The notes under the pieces are model-generated. The model was not told the DNA's origin. It saw nothing but the letters and a program-made list of their open reading frames with translations, and did no database searches. Below, piece after piece: positions 55,741 to 64,000 of a stretch of DNA of 64,000 nt. Numbering within the stretch: position 1 is the stretch's first letter; the number at the start of each line of letters is the position of its first letter. Origin of the DNA: GCA-016699895 sp964633435 (GTDB taxonomy: Bacteria > Patescibacteriota > Saccharimonadia > Saccharimonadales > Saccharimonadaceae); NCBI GenBank assembly GCA_964633435.1, contig CAZWHA010000003.1:47361-111360 (forward strand), in the 5' to 3' direction. The translations under genes and the position numbers were made by a program.

Positions 55741-56835
55741 ATGAATCTACGTACACTTCCTCCTAGTCCTCGGCCGACATTGGTTGATTCCCTGTCGAGC
55801 CTAGTGACGTTGCTTGATATAATAAAAGATCCATACTACGCTGCGGAGATACGGCAAACTTGGCTCGAGTGGGGACCTATCGTTCTACCTGCCGTACCCA
55901 ATATAAAGCAAGCCGGCATTGATTACCACATCCTCTCGCCAGAGGAAGAGCCGATCGCTTGTGAGCCAGGATCAAATCGCTATTCGATTTTTGACGACTA
56001 CAAAACACCGGAATACATGAATGGAATGCTACAAACCCTTGCGCCTGATGTAGCTGCACCACGGCAACTTTCGGCTAGAAATTATATTCAATCTGACTTT
56101 GGTCTACCCTTCGTTTTCAAAGATACCGAATCCAACAGAGGTGAGAATAAATTCCTGATAGAATCAGGGACTCAGGCTCGGAAATTAAAGCGATTTCTGG
56201 GTCGGTTGGTGGGGGGGGGTTACGATGTCAAAGATTTATTGCTCGAGGAATATATCGAGACTCCTGGCGATCAGTCGACCAGTTATCGTTATACTATGAC
56301 ACCGACTGGCAGCATTGTTGCCGTAACGCTGCTGGCAGCGGGTAATGTTGACGATCATAAAATCCAGCCACAAGATGTGACCGGTGTATTTCGGGAACTT
56401 GCCAGTGATGAGAGCCTGTATAACCTGGACTCTCGGAGCATTACCTCGAATACTGATGCCGGGCGAACTGATATCGGCCTGGATTTTGATGGTCGTAATC
56501 TCGAGCTGAAAGGCCTCACCGGTCAGCAACGAACTATCCTAGAAACTCATGGTATTGATCCGCTCACCCGTCGTGCTCCGGAATCTATTACGAGAACTGC
56601 TGGTAAGGTAGCTACTACTCTAGGGCCGAGCGTTGGTCTGATCGTCGGCATCGATCTATTGCAGCAAGCTAGCGACTCGGGTGTGCCGTACTTTGTCGAG
56701 ATCAATAGCCTGCCATCGACGAGAAATATTAATGCGTCGCTCCATCCCAGGGCGAAACAACTAAGTCATGACGCCCTGAATCGTCTGGGTCTGACAATGA
56801 CAATGCGTGACCTAGCGACTACTGCTAGACGATAA
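55741..56835 (+). CDS. ATP-grasp-like protein with G9 tract
   Basis: 364 residues. Central FVFKDTESNRGENKFLI, LLLEEYIETPGDQSTSYRY and C-terminal DLLQQASDSGVPYFVEINSLP (acidic metal site followed by EINSLPS) fit an ATP-grasp fold of the RimK/ligase sort; substrates unknown. Nine G at 56211-56219 encode Gly-Gly-Gly at residues 158-160, just before the ATP-grasp loop; loss or gain of one G would truncate the protein. Driven by a consensus promoter. Single gene, divergent from serS and convergent with uppP. Confidence 0.65.
   Translation: MNLRTLPPSPRPTLVDSLSSLVTLLDIIKDPYYAAEIRQTWLEWGPIVLPAVPNIKQAGIDYHILSPEEEPIACEPGSNRYSIFDDYKTPEYMNGMLQTLAPDVAAPRQLSARNYIQSDFGLPFVFKDTESNRGENKFLIESGTQARKLKRFLGRLVGGGYDVKDLLLEEYIETPGDQSTSYRYTMTPTGSIVAVTLLAAGNVDDHKIQPQDVTGVFRELASDESLYNLDSRSITSNTDAGRTDIGLDFDGRNLELKGLTGQQRTILETHGIDPLTRRAPESITRTAGKVATTLGPSVGLIVGIDLLQQASDSGVPYFVEINSLPSTRNINASLHPRAKQLSHDALNRLGLTMTMRDLATTARR
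56211..56219 (+). repeat. Poly-G tract (G9)
   Basis: Nine consecutive G inside the ATP-grasp-like gene, in frame as Gly codons. Confidence 0.9.
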
Positions 56836-56841
56836 GGGCTT

Positions 56842-57678
56842 TTAGGTACTCGTTAGAGTTCCTGTGTAGAGTAATACTAGCAACAAAGTTCCCAGGCCTA
56901 CGCGATACCAAATAAATACTGAAAAGTTATGGTGAGCGATATATTTTAACAGCCACGCAATGGTTAGGTAGCTAACGAGAAATGCAACAGCGCTAGCCAG
57001 CAAAGTGTTAAGCCAACCAACGCTTTTAGTGATGTTGCTCCACTCGGTTGTTGCCTGTAATATACCCGCTGCCAACAGTGCTGGTATGCCAAGTAGAAAG
57101 CTCAGTTTGATGGCCGCTACTCGGTCGAAGCCGCGGAATAAGCCAGCCGAAATGGTAGCGCCTGATCGACTGATGCCTGGAATTAGTGACACTATTTGCA
57201 CCAAGCCAATAACCAAGGTGTCTTTCCAGCTGGCCGAGGTTTCGGATCGGGTAGTTTTTGCGTAGCGGTCGGCTAGCCACATCACAAAACTCCAACCCAG
57301 AAGTGCCAATGCGACGAACCACAGGCTTCGTAATACTGTTCCGATTTCGCTCTTAAATAGCAGGCCAACTATCGCAATTGGCGCCGATCCGATGATAATT
57401 GCCCAGCCAAAACGATAGTCAGCATTCTGACGATACCGGGCTGTCCACAGTCCAGCCCACCAAGCCCGAAGTATTCGCCAAATGTCGTTTCGAAAGTAAA
57501 TAATAGCAGCTAGGATGGCTCCGATTTGGATCACTGCGGTAAAGGCCACTAAGCCCTGGTCCGACAAAGACATCCCCATCAGTTTTTCGGCAATCGTTAG
57601 ATGTCCTGTTGACGATACCGGCAGGAATTCCGTTATTCCCTCGATAATGCCAAGGATGATTGCCTGCCACCAGTGCAT
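56842..57678 (-). CDS. uppP: Undecaprenyl-diphosphatase
   Basis: 278 residues, about eight membrane helices. BacA/UppP motifs: LGIIEGITEFLPVSSTGHL near the N-terminus and the arginine segment LIPGISRSGATISAGLFRG. Recycles the lipid carrier for peptidoglycan synthesis, joining the MraY/MurG steps. AAAGG about 11 bases upstream. Follows the PspC-type gene on the same strand. Confidence 0.96.
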   Translation of the reverse strand: MHWWQAIILGIIEGITEFLPVSSTGHLTIAEKLMGMSLSDQGLVAFTAVIQIGAILAAIIYFRNDIWRILRAWWAGLWTARYRQNADYRFGWAIIIGSAPIAIVGLLFKSEIGTVLRSLWFVALALLGWSFVMWLADRYAKTTRSETSASWKDTLVIGLVQIVSLIPGISRSGATISAGLFRGFDRVAAIKLSFLLGIPALLAAGILQATTEWSNITKSVGWLNTLLASAVAFLVSYLTIAWLLKYIAHHNFSVFIWYRVGLGTLLLVLLYTGTLTST

Positions 57679-57716
57679 TCTAGACGCTACCTTTCGCTGT
57701 GTCCGAGTGTGTCATC

Positions 57717-59366
57717 TCAATTATTGGCCTGGTTAACTGAACTAATAATAACTGCTCCGCAATCGCCTCGCACGGTTTGCGCTGCCAGCTCGGTCTTGTT
57801 CAAGGTCAGTTTGCCGCTGGATACGGCTTGGACGACCAGACGAGCGTTATCGCTCTCATGAGCTGGGCACATATCGGGTCGCTCTACGTTCAGTGTCCGC
57901 ACGACTCCGGATCGGACTTCTCCGCCCTGTAGGGATACATCCAGGTTTTCGATGGTGGCAAAACTCAGGTCTATATCGGCAACATCCGAGCTCTCCACTC
58001 GTACATTTGTGTACGAGCCGCCTAGGGAAAAGGCGTTTTTGCCACCGATAATCGTGATGTCGTGTAGCGGTGTATCGCTATAATAATGAGACACGATGTT
58101 GGCATCGAGAGTTAGCTTTTCTATAGCCGGGCCATAGATTCGTAGTGTCATATTCATATTAGCCCAGTAGTTCGGCGTTTCGGCTACGGATTCATCGCTT
58201 TTTAACTCGACAGTAGCAGACGCCCCGTCATCGCCGATAGAGAACTCTGGTTTAGGCATGTCTGGCCAGGCTTCAAGTTCATAGTACTGTTTGTCGGAGA
58301 CGATGTATTCGAGATAGACCGATGCCATTTGGTCGTCATTACCAGTAAACGTTAACTGCTTGACCGATGCAAAATTGGCTGGTAGATTGACGAGGCTCTT
58401 GTACTGATTGTCGCTAAATTGGATGTTCCCATGCCAATTGTTATATGCTGTTATGCCGACGCCGCCGGCAAATGACAGTAGCCCAGCGATAATAAGGCCA
58501 ACGACAGTGACGCTAGTGCGCCGACTCCAGCGAACCCGTAGAGCCGCATTGGCGAGAATTGACAGTAGCGTTGTTAGCAATAATCCCGCCAAGACAAATA
58601 GAATAAAGGCGGCTTGCAGGAAAAACGACGCCACCGGATGCCAATTAGGGATTGATGAATTGTCGCTCGTGCTCCATACCCACAATAGTTCATTGCCGGC
58701 AAAGATGGTGAGTCCGAGTGCTGCGAGCGCGCCGACGAGCAATATCACCCCAGTGATACGGTGAAATACGCGACGGGCTGCCTTGGTGGCTTCGCTGAGC
58801 GGTGCGTCCTCGATATCATTCAGGGCTTTGATTGACGCTAGGGTGACAGGCTGCCCGTTCATACGCAGCTTGTCTGCTGTGGTTCGAGCGGGCGGTATAA
58901 TGATCCACAAAACAAAGTAGACAAGCAGTGCGCTGCCGAACGATAGTACCAATAAAACGATAAAGATTAATCGTGCCCAGGTCGGGTCAATCCGGAAAAA
59001 GTGCGCAATACCAGCCACCACGCCACCGACGAGAGCCGCGTCAGGATCGCGGTACAATTTACGCGATGAATCGCCGATCATGTCAGTTTCGGCTGCAGTA
59101 GGATCCGCGCCTTCGGTGGCAAAATCGCTCGGTTCGCCCAACTGTGATTTGATAGCGTTGATGTCATCGAGCGTAATAACGTTATCGGCTACCACTCTAC
59201 GGTCGGCTAAAATCTCTGTCATGCGAAGCTCGATGTCATCGTAAATATCAGCGTTATCGGCCAGAGATGTTTTGATGGCCTTGGTATAATGCTCTAACGC
59301 CTTTTTGGCCTCGATATCGATTTCATAGGGCGTTCTAGCTAGATGGATGCGCGTAATCTCGTTCAT
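57717..59366 (-). CDS. PspC-domain membrane protein
   Basis: 549 residues. Helical N-terminal cytoplasmic region (about 1-90), a PspC domain near 100-160 (RDPDAALVGGVVAGIAHFFRIDPTWARLIFIV), two or three further helices (about 205-300) and a long outer beta-rich region (about 310-549) like DUF4097-type adhesin/stress sensors (repeated NLDVSLQGG-like turns). It is probably an envelope-stress sensor or response protein. Its start overlaps the PadR stop (ATGA), a common PadR-PspC pairing. Confidence 0.82.
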   Translation of the reverse strand: MNEITRIHLARTPYEIDIEAKKALEHYTKAIKTSLADNADIYDDIELRMTEILADRRVVADNVITLDDINAIKSQLGEPSDFATEGADPTAAETDMIGDSSRKLYRDPDAALVGGVVAGIAHFFRIDPTWARLIFIVLLVLSFGSALLVYFVLWIIIPPARTTADKLRMNGQPVTLASIKALNDIEDAPLSEATKAARRVFHRITGVILLVGALAALGLTIFAGNELLWVWSTSDNSSIPNWHPVASFFLQAAFILFVLAGLLLTTLLSILANAALRVRWSRRTSVTVVGLIIAGLLSFAGGVGITAYNNWHGNIQFSDNQYKSLVNLPANFASVKQLTFTGNDDQMASVYLEYIVSDKQYYELEAWPDMPKPEFSIGDDGASATVELKSDESVAETPNYWANMNMTLRIYGPAIEKLTLDANIVSHYYSDTPLHDITIIGGKNAFSLGGSYTNVRVESSDVADIDLSFATIENLDVSLQGGEVRSGVVRTLNVERPDMCPAHESDNARLVVQAVSSGKLTLNKTELAAQTVRGDCGAVIISSVNQANN

Positions 59367-59725
59367 TTTAATTCCTTTCGTTCGAGGTTAGCTGTGACAT
59401 TATTCAGGCTGGTAATTTCCTTTTGTAGTTCGGTGGCGATTTCCCTGCCGAGTGGGGTCAGAGAATAATATTTTCTGGGTGGGCCCTGTAATGACTCTTG
59501 CCACTCGTAGCCCAGCAATCCATCGCGCTGCAACCGGCCGAGTAAAGGATAGATGGTGCCTTCGACGACGGTCAGCCCTGCCTGGCTGAGTTGACGAATG
59601 ATATCTGATGTGTAAATCGGCTGATCAGTAATTACCAAAATGAAATAACTCAACAAGCCCTTTCGCAGTTGCGTTGATAACTGATCAGTATATTGTTGAA
59701 TCAGATCGCTCCGTTGGTTTTCCAT
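59363..59725 (-). CDS. PadR-family transcriptional regulator
   Basis: 120 residues: winged helix YTSDIIRQLSQAGLTVVEGTIYPLLGRLQRDGLL followed by EWQESLQGPPRKYYSLTPLG (quoted in parts) and a C-terminal dimerisation helix. Such small PadR proteins repress their own operon until an envelope-stress or ligand signal. It is co-transcribed with the PspC gene it presumably controls. Confidence 0.92.
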   Translation of the reverse strand: MENQRSDLIQQYTDQLSTQLRKGLLSYFILVITDQPIYTSDIIRQLSQAGLTVVEGTIYPLLGRLQRDGLLGYEWQESLQGPPRKYYSLTPLGREIATELQKEITSLNNVTANLERKELK

Positions 59726-59742
59726 ACTACTATGTTATACAA

Positions 59743-59765
59743 GGTACTATGAAAAGTCAAGTACC
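59743..59765 (-). promoter_or_regulatory. Putative PadR operator
   Basis: Inverted repeat GGTACT-11-AGTACC overlapping the TTGACT -35 region of the padR promoter (minus strand), just upstream of ATG 59725. Placement fits autorepression; binding is inferred. Confidence 0.45.
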
Positions 59766-59820
59766 CTTTGCTGACACCTTGATACGGAAAGTTTTAATGC
59801 AGGATATACTGCCTGCTGTA

Positions 59821-62592
59821 TCAGCGTAGATTCAGGGTGTTGCTGCCTGTACTCGTAAAGGTTGGTGGCGGTGGCAGGCCTTCCCCACTGTTGCTGCTCT
59901 CGACCACGGTTGTTTTTTTGCGGCGAGAACGAGAACGTTTACGCTTTGGTTTGTCGCCGGGCGTTGGTTCGGTGGTCGGTACTGGCGTGATTGGTTTATT
60001 GGGAGTTGCCTCGGCGACCTTTTTCTGATCTGCGCCGAAGCTTGGCGTGTGATTGCCGTCAGCTGCGGCCTGGGCAGCCATGATGAGCGAACCTAGATTC
60101 TGCGACGCGGCGTTGCCAGACGGCGCGATGACAGGAGTGGCATTGGCCCGGGCGTCAGCGCGTCGGGCTGCTTTGCTCTGCAGGTTGATCGGCGGGATGA
60201 TGGCTTCGGCAATTTCAATTTCAACTTCGGCTCGCGCTCGTGCAAACTGTTCCCTGGTATGTTCAATGATCTGCGGCAAATAGTCGACCTGTGCGGGTGG
60301 TAATTTCAAGGTTGTGCCGCTAAAGGCTGGCGTCTTCTCGCCCTGGATCATCATACTGGTAACGAAATGGCGATTATTCATCTGCAAGATATCAGCGGCC
60401 TCGAACTGCGGTGCAAATTGTTGTGCTAGCGACGGTGCGTCCTCTGGACTGACCCGCATACTGATCATGGTGCCAACGTTCCCAAATACCGCGTCGCGTA
60501 CAGTATCGTTCATCTGGGAAACATATTGGTTGGCAACGGTCAAATTCAAGCCATATTTGCGGGCCTCCGACAAAATGACGGCAAATGAATCGGTGGCAAA
60601 GTTCTGAAATTCGTCAACATATAGATAGAAAGGCCGACGGTCCTCGACATTAGGGATATCACTGCGACTCATGGCGGCCAGCTGGATTTTGGTGACCAGG
60701 AATGAACCGAGGATAGCGGCATTGTCTTCACCGATGAGACCTTTAGAGAGGTTGACGACGAGGATTTTACCTTCGTCCATGATTTGCCGGATATTAAACG
60801 TCGATTTCGGCTGACCAATAATATTGCGGATAATTGGGTTAGCGACAAAGGCGCCGACCTTGTTCAGCACTGGCGCAATGGCCTCGGCGACGAACTTATC
60901 GTTCCAGGAGGCAAACTCGACACGCCAGAATTGTAACACGACCGTATCTTTGACTTCGGCGAGGACTTTATCGCGGAATTTTTTATCAGTCAGCATACGC
61001 GTGATATCGAGCATAGTGGTATCAGGATATTCGAGTAGTGCCAGAATGGTGTAGCGCAAAATATATTCGAGACGCGGACCCCATGATTCGCCGAACATGC
61101 GTTTTAGTACGCCGATAATTTCCGAGCTAATATTATTGCGCTGACTGAGATCATAGACTTCCATGGGGTTAAAGCCCAGCGGAAATGCCGTATCGGCTGG
61201 GTTAAAGTAGACGACATCCTGGATCCGGTTAGCCGGCACGAAACGGAGGTTATTAACCGCAAAATCACCGTGCGGGTCGATGATAGCGTAGCCCTGTTTA
61301 TGATACACATCCGACAAGGCCAAGAGTTCCAAGAGTCCAGACTTGCCCGTACCGGTTTGTCCGATAATATAAACGTGGCGCGACCGATCGCTGCGATACA
61401 TACCAAACTGTTGCTGCAAGCCGCGAAAGTTCGTTAAACCAAAGGCGCTAATCTGATCATCGTGGCTGCGCTCGCCAGTAAGGATCGGTAGTTTAGTTGG
61501 CGGTTCGGCCGTTTTACTGTTGGCCCACACGACATTCGGCGTTTCGACATTGGTGTGTGGCAGGTGGAATACGCTAGCTAGCTCCTCGATATTGAGGATA
61601 AAACCATTGTCAGCAAAGTAGCGCGCTGAGTATTTTTGCAGGTCTTCTCTCTTGAACGAGGGATTCGACGCGAGGCGAAATCCGTTCAGGTTGGTCGAGT
61701 TGAATTGTTTGAACGCACTGGCTACGGCGTTAATCTGCGCTCGAGCTGAATCAGGGTTTGAGCCTAGATATGCTAAACGGATTTTGACTTCGTACCCGAG
61801 TTTCTGGGACTTCTTTTCCGCTTCGGCGACGCGAGTTTTGTCGCGTTCGCTCATTTCGCGGGTAGTCGTCGAACCGGGACCGCCCTCTGGCGGTTTCCAG
61901 AGTGCCTCGAGCAGCTGGGCAAACCAAATCCAGCCACCACTACTGGTTGTCGTGCCGAAACCGGATTTTAGGCGAGCAATAAATCGCGCTGAGCGAGCAT
62001 GCCATTCGTCAGCGACGGGGCGTGCCATGATCTGGAACCAGATTTCCTCGTCCTGTTTGGTTAGTTTCGCGAGCGCTGCGGTGATGCCAGCCAGCGGGTC
62101 GACCTCGAAACTCTGAAAGGTTTTAATCGGTAAAAATTCGTTATCAGTTAGAATTAGTTCAGCGGTGGCAACTACCGGGTGATCGCCGCTGGTCGCGGCA
62201 TAATCTTCGCTGGCTTCGTAAATCTGGACCGTTGGGTACTGAGCGTAGATCTGACCCTCGACGAAATTTTGTAGATGTTTCGGTACCCGCACGTAAAAGC
62301 GGATCTGATTGGCGACGCTCGCGATTTCAAAACTGAGGTGTTCCTGAATTCCGCCGCTCATTTGGAGCTCCTTGCGATCGCGCAGAATACCATGCAAACT
62401 AGCGAATAGTTGTTCGGCAGCGAGCTCTTTTTTGTCGTTATTGCGCGGAATTTCCAGGGTTAACAGTACATAATCATAGGTGTCGATTACTTTGGCTTTG
62501 CGGTAGTTTTGCCAGGTCATAAAGGCTAGTATGGCTGTTAGTGGCAACCAAATATACCACTGGAGCAGGAATTGAAAAAGCCATTCAATCAT
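59821..62592 (-). CDS. Type IV secretion/conjugation-type ATPase (VirD4/TraC-like)
   Basis: 923 residues. Two or one N-terminal membrane segment (about 5-25), a long region resembling DUF87/type IV ATPase N-domains, then a motor with Walker A IGQTGTGKSGLLELL and IIDPHGDF, Walker B PFYLYVDEFQNFATDSFA and SEARKYGLNLTVANQYVSQM (quoted in parts). C-terminal Pro/Thr/Ala and Lys/Arg-rich tail. Homologues are common in small-genome bacteria next to type IV pilus-like or DNA-uptake genes. TATAAT (62602-62607 on minus) ends 9 bases before ATG 62592. Confidence 0.82.
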   Translation of the reverse strand: MIEWLFQFLLQWYIWLPLTAILAFMTWQNYRKAKVIDTYDYVLLTLEIPRNNDKKELAAEQLFASLHGILRDRKELQMSGGIQEHLSFEIASVANQIRFYVRVPKHLQNFVEGQIYAQYPTVQIYEASEDYAATSGDHPVVATAELILTDNEFLPIKTFQSFEVDPLAGITAALAKLTKQDEEIWFQIMARPVADEWHARSARFIARLKSGFGTTTSSGGWIWFAQLLEALWKPPEGGPGSTTTREMSERDKTRVAEAEKKSQKLGYEVKIRLAYLGSNPDSARAQINAVASAFKQFNSTNLNGFRLASNPSFKREDLQKYSARYFADNGFILNIEELASVFHLPHTNVETPNVVWANSKTAEPPTKLPILTGERSHDDQISAFGLTNFRGLQQQFGMYRSDRSRHVYIIGQTGTGKSGLLELLALSDVYHKQGYAIIDPHGDFAVNNLRFVPANRIQDVVYFNPADTAFPLGFNPMEVYDLSQRNNISSEIIGVLKRMFGESWGPRLEYILRYTILALLEYPDTTMLDITRMLTDKKFRDKVLAEVKDTVVLQFWRVEFASWNDKFVAEAIAPVLNKVGAFVANPIIRNIIGQPKSTFNIRQIMDEGKILVVNLSKGLIGEDNAAILGSFLVTKIQLAAMSRSDIPNVEDRRPFYLYVDEFQNFATDSFAVILSEARKYGLNLTVANQYVSQMNDTVRDAVFGNVGTMISMRVSPEDAPSLAQQFAPQFEAADILQMNNRHFVTSMMIQGEKTPAFSGTTLKLPPAQVDYLPQIIEHTREQFARARAEVEIEIAEAIIPPINLQSKAARRADARANATPVIAPSGNAASQNLGSLIMAAQAAADGNHTPSFGADQKKVAEATPNKPITPVPTTEPTPGDKPKRKRSRSRRKKTTVVESSNSGEGLPPPPTFTSTGSNTLNLR

Positions 62593-62601
62593 TCTCTAAT
62601 A

Positions 62602-62630
62602 ATTATATCACATCAGAGGCGAAAAAGCAA
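62602..62630 (-). promoter_or_regulatory. Promoter of the type IV ATPase gene
   Basis: Minus strand TTGCTT (62630-62625), 17-base spacer, TATAAT (62607-62602), 9 bases to ATG 62592. Confidence 0.7.
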
Positions 62631-62640
62631 GAGGTTATGG

Positions 62641-62967
62641 TTAAAAGAGAGAGTCGGTATTCGGATTGCCGCCAGCAGGTTCACTGGGGTCTGGCGAATC
62701 GAGTATTTCGCGAACTGTTTCGTGGGGATCAGTGTCTTCCGTTCCGGGTAGCGGGCTCTGATTATCATGTAAACTACCGACTACCAGAGACGCCAATGGG
62801 GCAATTCTTTCCACTGGGGGGGGGCTGTTGTCGTATAGCTCATCTGCCGGATGAGGGGTATCATCGCTTAAATTATGTACACCCCAGTTACTAAATCCTG
62901 AATCTGTAGGTGTTAGTGGATGCGGACCATGTCCTATATTGAATTCTCCGAAAAGTGGCTCCCCCAT
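62641..62967 (-). CDS. Small acidic hypothetical protein with C9 tract
   Basis: 108 residues from ATG 62967, with AGGGGAAAT as ribosome site inside the end of the upstream gene. Rich in Asp, Pro, Gly and Ser, without membrane helix; probably disordered. A C9 run in the sense strand (G9 at 62816-62824 on +) encodes Pro-Pro-Pro. The longer in-frame opening to 63177 overlaps the upstream gene and is not used. Unknown function; position suggests co-expression with the sigma-4/HARE protein. Confidence 0.55.
   Translation of the reverse strand: MGEPLFGEFNIGHGPHPLTPTDSGFSNWGVHNLSDDTPHPADELYDNSPPPVERIAPLASLVVGSLHDNQSPLPGTEDTDPHETVREILDSPDPSEPAGGNPNTDSLF
62816..62824 (-). repeat. Poly-G/C tract (9)
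   Basis: Nine G on the + strand, nine C in the sense of the 62641-62967 ORF, encoding three prolines in frame. Confidence 0.9.
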
Positions 62968-62969
62968 CT

Positions 62970-64000
62970 TTATTTCCCCTGTTCTGCGTCTAGGGCGTAC
63001 TGTGCTTTGGCGACGCGTTTGAATTCTGGCTTGTTCTGGAGGTTTAGCAGGATAGTTGCCTCGCGGACCTGACGAATCTTTAGGACGCGGCGGACGATTT
63101 CCTCGCGGTGCAGCGGACTTTCCTTTTCGAGGATACGGCGAATAACATCGGTGATTGAGCCGGCTTCGTAGCCCCACTCAGCCAGGGCATAAATACCGCG
63201 ACCGACCAGCACGAAACGATTGTCTTTGATCAGTTCGTTATGAATTGCCTGTTCGGTGACGTTATTGCGACGGAAATTCTGCGATTTAACGGCGCTAGCG
63301 ATGTCAGCAAAGTGCGTTGGCTTGCCGGCTTGTTTTAGGACGATATAGATTTTATCGCGAATATTGCGAGGGTTTACTAGCGGCCACTTGATCAGGCCCC
63401 ACAGGCCGTCGAGACTAGCGACTTGTTTGCTGATGCTGGCCATGGCGGTGACTTCATCAGGATGTTCGTAACCACTGACTAGTGAAAATAATCCGTCTCG
63501 GTCAACTGGTTGACCGTGCTTTTTTAGAGCGGCAACAATACTGTCAACGGCATGTTTGATGGCTTTGTCGTCTTTGTCGCTACTGAGGACGACGGCTGGA
63601 TAGTAGCGATCGTTTTCAGAGGTGACAACCGTTTTTTCCGACAGTTCGGCTAGCAGGCTGACGATACCGCGTGATTTGATGTCAGAGGTGCCGAGGAGTT
63701 TGTCAGCCAAAACTTCGATACGAGCGGCGCGATGTAGCTCATGGAGAGCCTTGACCAGTTCGATCTCGGCAGCATCAAAGGCGGGATTTTTGCCGTCGTC
63801 TAGGCTGATTTTGGCGCGAATCAGAGTGGCTTTTTCAATTTGGCGGACACGTTCACGGGTAATCCCGAGCGTTTCGCCGACCGATTCCAGGGTTTCTTTG
63901 GTGCCTGTCAACCCAAAGCGTCGTTCCACCACCTCGCGTTCGCGCGGTCGGTCGATCACGTCGAGCACTTTGCTCGCGACTTCTTCGAATTGGTTTCCAC
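62970..64000 (-). CDS. Sigma-70 region 4 / HARE-HTH (RpoE-delta-like) protein, 5'-partial
   Basis: At least 343 residues; the frame stays open to the window edge (upstream residues GNQFEEVASK), so the N-terminus is missing. A sigma-region-4-like helix-turn-helix (ESVGETLGITRERVRQIEKAT) leads into repeated winged-helix HARE-HTH-like segments, including RDKIYIVLKQAGKPTHFADIA and ESPLHREEIVRRVLKI. Fusion of a sigma-4 domain with delta-type domains is known in small-genome bacteria and suggests a transcription factor or RNA polymerase partner. Confidence 0.75.
   Translation of the reverse strand, partial: GNQFEEVASKVLDVIDRPREREVVERRFGLTGTKETLESVGETLGITRERVRQIEKATLIRAKISLDDGKNPAFDAAEIELVKALHELHRAARIEVLADKLLGTSDIKSRGIVSLLAELSEKTVVTSENDRYYPAVVLSSDKDDKAIKHAVDSIVAALKKHGQPVDRDGLFSLVSGYEHPDEVTAMASISKQVASLDGLWGLIKWPLVNPRNIRDKIYIVLKQAGKPTHFADIASAVKSQNFRRNNVTEQAIHNELIKDNRFVLVGRGIYALAEWGYEAGSITDVIRRILEKESPLHREEIVRRVLKIRQVREATILLNLQNKPEFKRVAKAQYALDAEQGK

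Noticed and set aside
62641..63177. Longer version of the small acidic gene starting at 63177
   Set aside because: It would overlap the sigma-4/HARE gene by about 200 bases and the added part is Arg/Pro-rich out-of-frame text; ATG 62967 has a ribosome site.

Overview
The window reads as a chromosomal segment from a small-genome Patescibacteria (CPR) member, most likely a Saccharibacteria (TM7)-like organism. This is an inference from gene content: a reduced division/cell-wall cluster without Mur ligases, FtsEX with a PcsB-like hydrolase, a VirD4/TraC-like ATPase, PspC/PadR and a sigma-4/HARE-HTH protein. No rRNA is present to prove it. G+C is about half by eye. TGA is an ordinary stop codon and prfB (RF2) is present, so UGA is not recoded as it is in Gracilibacteria/SR1. 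Many genes have a -10 box only 6-9 bases before the start codon, which points to widespread leaderless transcripts.

Layout. 0-7 kb: end of a LOG-family gene, prfB, a sortase-like protein whose catalytic Cys is Tyr, ftsE-ftsX, a PcsB-like CHAP hydrolase and a PDZ/S41 protease. 6.9-7.6 kb: an unusual structured region with a strong promoter, a multi-hairpin leader, a perfect 9-base antiterminator/terminator pair, a small ORF with a G9 tract and further hairpins. 7.6-26.5 kb: housekeeping genes (receiver protein, L27, a HAD phosphatase frameshifted at a G10 tract, an RNA methylase, xseA/xseB, a histidine kinase/receiver pair, recO, glyS, tyrA- and pheA-like genes, tRNA-Arg(GCG), RNase H, a DUF4868/KwaB-like gene, yvcK). 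26.6-35 kb: the dcw cluster mraZ-rsmH-ftsL-ftsI-mraY-ftsW-murG-ftsQ, with an MraZ operator and a structured RNA leader before rsmH. 35.0-35.85 kb: an AT-rich gap without convincing genes between convergent gene blocks. 35.8-51 kb: an accessory/defence block on the minus strand: tdk, two membrane proteins, a five-gene type I restriction-modification operon with a TIGR04141 gene and an Abi_C gene between hsdM and hsdS, then a nucleoside deoxyribosyltransferase-like gene and a cupin; a plus-strand surface SGNH hydrolase/vWA locus broken by a frameshift; and a minus-strand HEPN-domain protein. 51-64 kb: secA, hpf, serS, an ATP-grasp-like gene with a G9 tract, uppP, a PadR/PspC pair, a type IV secretion-type ATPase and a sigma-4/HARE-HTH protein running off the end.

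The genes describe a cell that builds and splits its own peptidoglycan envelope (UppP, MraY, MurG, FtsW/FtsI, FtsEX-PcsB), displays surface proteins, may take up or exchange DNA, and carries several antiviral-type genes. Genes left of about 35 kb are nearly all on + and those to the right mostly on -, so the gap at 35 kb may lie near the replication terminus. The most novel-looking items are the attenuator-like RNA at 6.95-7.1 kb, the expanded type I RM operon, the four poly-G tracts inside ORFs, the pre-rsmH RNA structure and the two stand-alone defence-like genes (DUF4868/KwaB-like and HEPN).
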